Assembly: GCA_964625835.1 (NCBI GenBank)
Contig: CAZVES010000129.1
Span: 1 to 6,790, forward strand
Direction of reading: 5' to 3'
DNA from: UBA5336 sp964625835
GTDB taxonomy: Bacteria > Pseudomonadota > Alphaproteobacteria > Caulobacterales > Hyphomonadaceae
Length of the DNA stretch: 6,790 bases
Shown: positions 5,599-6,790 of the stretch, one piece after another
How positions within the stretch are numbered: position 1 is the stretch's first letter
Layout: each line of letters begins with the position of its first letter
Notes under the pieces: model-generated
Database searches by the model: none
Told to the model about the DNA's origin: nothing
The model's input: only the letters and a program-made list of their open reading frames with translations
Position numbers and translations under genes: made by a program

Positions 5599-6591
5599 AT
5601 GAAAGCGATCCTGTCAAAAGCGCCCGGCGGGCCCGAAACACTGGTCCTGGAAGAAATCCCTGCACCGGAACCGGGCAAGGGCGAAGTTGTGATCGACATC
5701 AAAGCCGTCGGCGTCAATTTTCCTGACTCGCTGATCATCCAGGATCAGTATCAATTCAAGCCCGAAAGACCGTTTTCCCCCGGCGGCGAAGTGTCGGGAG
5801 TTGTGAAATCCGTCGGCGAGGGTGTGACCCACCTGAAACCCGGCGACCGCGTGATCGGATCGACCGGCTGGGGCGGCATGCGCGAGGAGATCGCCGTGAA
5901 TGCCGCCCGCTGCATTCCGATCCCGGATGAAATGCCCTTCGACGAGGCCGCCGCCTTCATCATGACCTATGGCACCAGCCATTACGCCCTCAAGGACCGC
6001 GCCGATCCCAAGCCTGGCGAGAAGCTTCTCGTGCTTGGCGCAGCGGGCGGGGTGGGCATCGCTGCGGTGGAACTCGGCAAGGCCATGGGACTGGAAGTGA
6101 TCGCGGCCGCCTCCAGCCAGGAGAAGGTCGATTTCTGCCTCTCCAAAGGCGCCGACAAAGGCCTTGTCTATGCCCGCGGCCCACTGGACCGGGGCCAGCA
6201 GAAAGAGCTGTCGAACCAGATCAAGGAAGTCTCCGGCGGCGGCGTCGACATCATATATGACGGCGTCGGCGGCGATTATGCCGAGCCCGCCCTGCGGGCC
6301 ATGAACTGGGAAGGCCGTTTCCTTGTCATCGGCTTTCCGGCCGGGATCCCGAAACTGCCTCTGAACCTCACGCTCCTGAAATCGTGCGATGTGCGCGGGG
6401 TCTTCTGGGGTGCCTTTGTGGCGCGCAATCCGGAACGCAACCAGGCCCACATCCGCGAGCTGTTCGAGTTCTACATGGCCGGCAAGATCAAGCCTCACAT
6501 CTCAAACCATTACCCACTGGAGAAATCGGGCGAAGCGATCACCGAACTGATCGACCGCCGCGCCCAGGGCAAGGTGGTCGTCACGGTCTGA
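5599..6591 (+). CDS. NADPH:quinone oxidoreductase-like, zinc-independent MDR family
   Basis: A 330-residue medium-chain dehydrogenase/reductase of the quinone oxidoreductase (Qor) branch, which uses NAD(P)H to reduce quinones or related alpha,beta-unsaturated carbonyl compounds. The GroES-like substrate domain covers about 1-125 and contains VGVNFPDSLIIQDQYQ (37-52) and PFSPGGEVSGVV (58-69), both typical of this branch. The Rossmann domain has the dinucleotide loop GAAGGVG (148-154). The GHE zinc motif and the four-Cys structural zinc lobe of alcohol dehydrogenases are absent; the three cysteines (105, 180, 263) are scattered. It is full length for the family. The ATG at 5599 has a strong Shine-Dalgarno. 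It is divergent from the peptidase operon and stands alone as far as the window shows. The true substrate cannot be told from sequence: enoyl-CoA or acryloyl-CoA reductases of the same superfamily look similar. Confidence 0.92.
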   Translation: MKAILSKAPGGPETLVLEEIPAPEPGKGEVVIDIKAVGVNFPDSLIIQDQYQFKPERPFSPGGEVSGVVKSVGEGVTHLKPGDRVIGSTGWGGMREEIAVNAARCIPIPDEMPFDEAAAFIMTYGTSHYALKDRADPKPGEKLLVLGAAGGVGIAAVELGKAMGLEVIAAASSQEKVDFCLSKGADKGLVYARGPLDRGQQKELSNQIKEVSGGGVDIIYDGVGGDYAEPALRAMNWEGRFLVIGFPAGIPKLPLNLTLLKSCDVRGVFWGAFVARNPERNQAHIRELFEFYMAGKIKPHISNHYPLEKSGEAITELIDRRAQGKVVVTV

Positions 6592-6600
6592 CCGTCAGAC
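6586..6600. repeat. Perfect 6-bp inverted repeat over the oxidoreductase stop codon
   Basis: GTCTGA (6586-6591) and TCAGAC (6595-6600) around a 3-nt loop; the first arm includes the stop codon. GGGAAAG follows instead of Ts, so it is not a standard terminator on the plus strand. Confidence 0.45.
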
Positions 6601-6790
6601 GGGAAAGAGCCAGGCCCAGCAGGCACCCGGCAGGCCCTGCGGTGCGAGGCCCTGAAGCACGGCCCATGACAGCGCCGCGCCGCAAGACGCGCCGGGGCTG
6701 TCTGGATGTGTGGCAACGCCCTCTCATGGAGGCGCCGCCCCCGGCGGATCAGCCGTGCCTGGCGGCGGCCAGCCGTGATTGAGCACGGTG
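6601..6790. other. No convincing gene after the oxidoreductase
   Basis: GC-rich sequence with short open frames on both strands, none with a start, ribosome site and recognisable product. A plus-strand frame from ATG 6666 to the TGA at 6780-6782 would encode 38 mostly Arg/Pro/Ala residues. On the minus strand a 42-codon open stretch (6723 to a stop at 6595) reads as hydrophobic and Trp-rich but has no good start. The 3' end of a gene entering from the right edge on the minus strand is possible: frames stop at 6749 and 6724. Confidence 0.5.

Noticed and set aside
5614..6498. 294-codon minus-strand open frame
   Set aside because: Antisense to the oxidoreductase; rich in His/Asp/Gly without any family motif.
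6720..6750. Minus-strand TGATCC followed 19 nt later by TGAGA, similar to an RpoE (TGATCC/TAAGA) promoter
   Set aside because: The spacer is one base longer than the known arrangement, the -10 is imperfect, and no credible gene lies downstream on that strand.

Overview
The window looks like ordinary chromosome from a high-GC alphaproteobacterium. Coding frames have strong G/C third-position bias. The gene set fits that class: an IalB-family periplasmic protein near rlmN, an RpoE/ChrR (ECF11-type) sigma/anti-sigma pair, and a short TrmH-family methyltransferase of a kind I associate with alphaproteobacteria. A Hyphomonadaceae/Maricaulales-like or related aquatic lineage is a guess. I see no mobile elements, CRISPR, tRNA or rRNA.

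Layout. (1) Minus strand, 1-2237: an IalB-family secreted protein (1722-2237), a DUF805 membrane protein (1178-1618), a clear intrinsic terminator (1127-1157), and rlmN (1070 to beyond position 1, 3' end cut off). (2) Plus strand, 2420-3765: an ECF sigma factor and a ChrR-like cupin anti-sigma factor, divergent from the IalB gene across about 180 bp of regulatory DNA. (3) Minus strand, 5511-3780: a tight three-gene operon of a Thr-type isoaspartyl peptidase/asparaginase, an unrecognised two-helix membrane protein, and a TrmH-family RNA methyltransferase, with junctions of 2 bp and a 4-bp ATGA overlap. (4) Plus strand, 5599-6591: a zinc-independent quinone oxidoreductase of the MDR superfamily, divergent from that operon. 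The last 199 bp hold no convincing gene.

How the parts work together. The sigma/anti-sigma pair is probably an oxidative (singlet-oxygen-type) stress switch. ChrR would hold RpoE inactive until a signal acts through its C-terminal cupin. rlmN and the TrmH-like gene are RNA modification enzymes, and the peptidase repairs or degrades isoaspartyl or asparagine peptides. No sequence evidence ties the oxidoreductase to the RpoE regulon.

Most notable observations: the ChrR-like protein lacks all three canonical HxxxCxxC zinc ligands at the expected place but has an intact HxxxCxxC 21 residues downstream, with a complete cupin metal site. rlmN has a -10-like element placed so that transcription would begin at its ATG (a leaderless candidate). 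The sigma/anti-sigma genes are separated by 92 bp holding a promoter-like sequence. I did not find a clearly new biological system.
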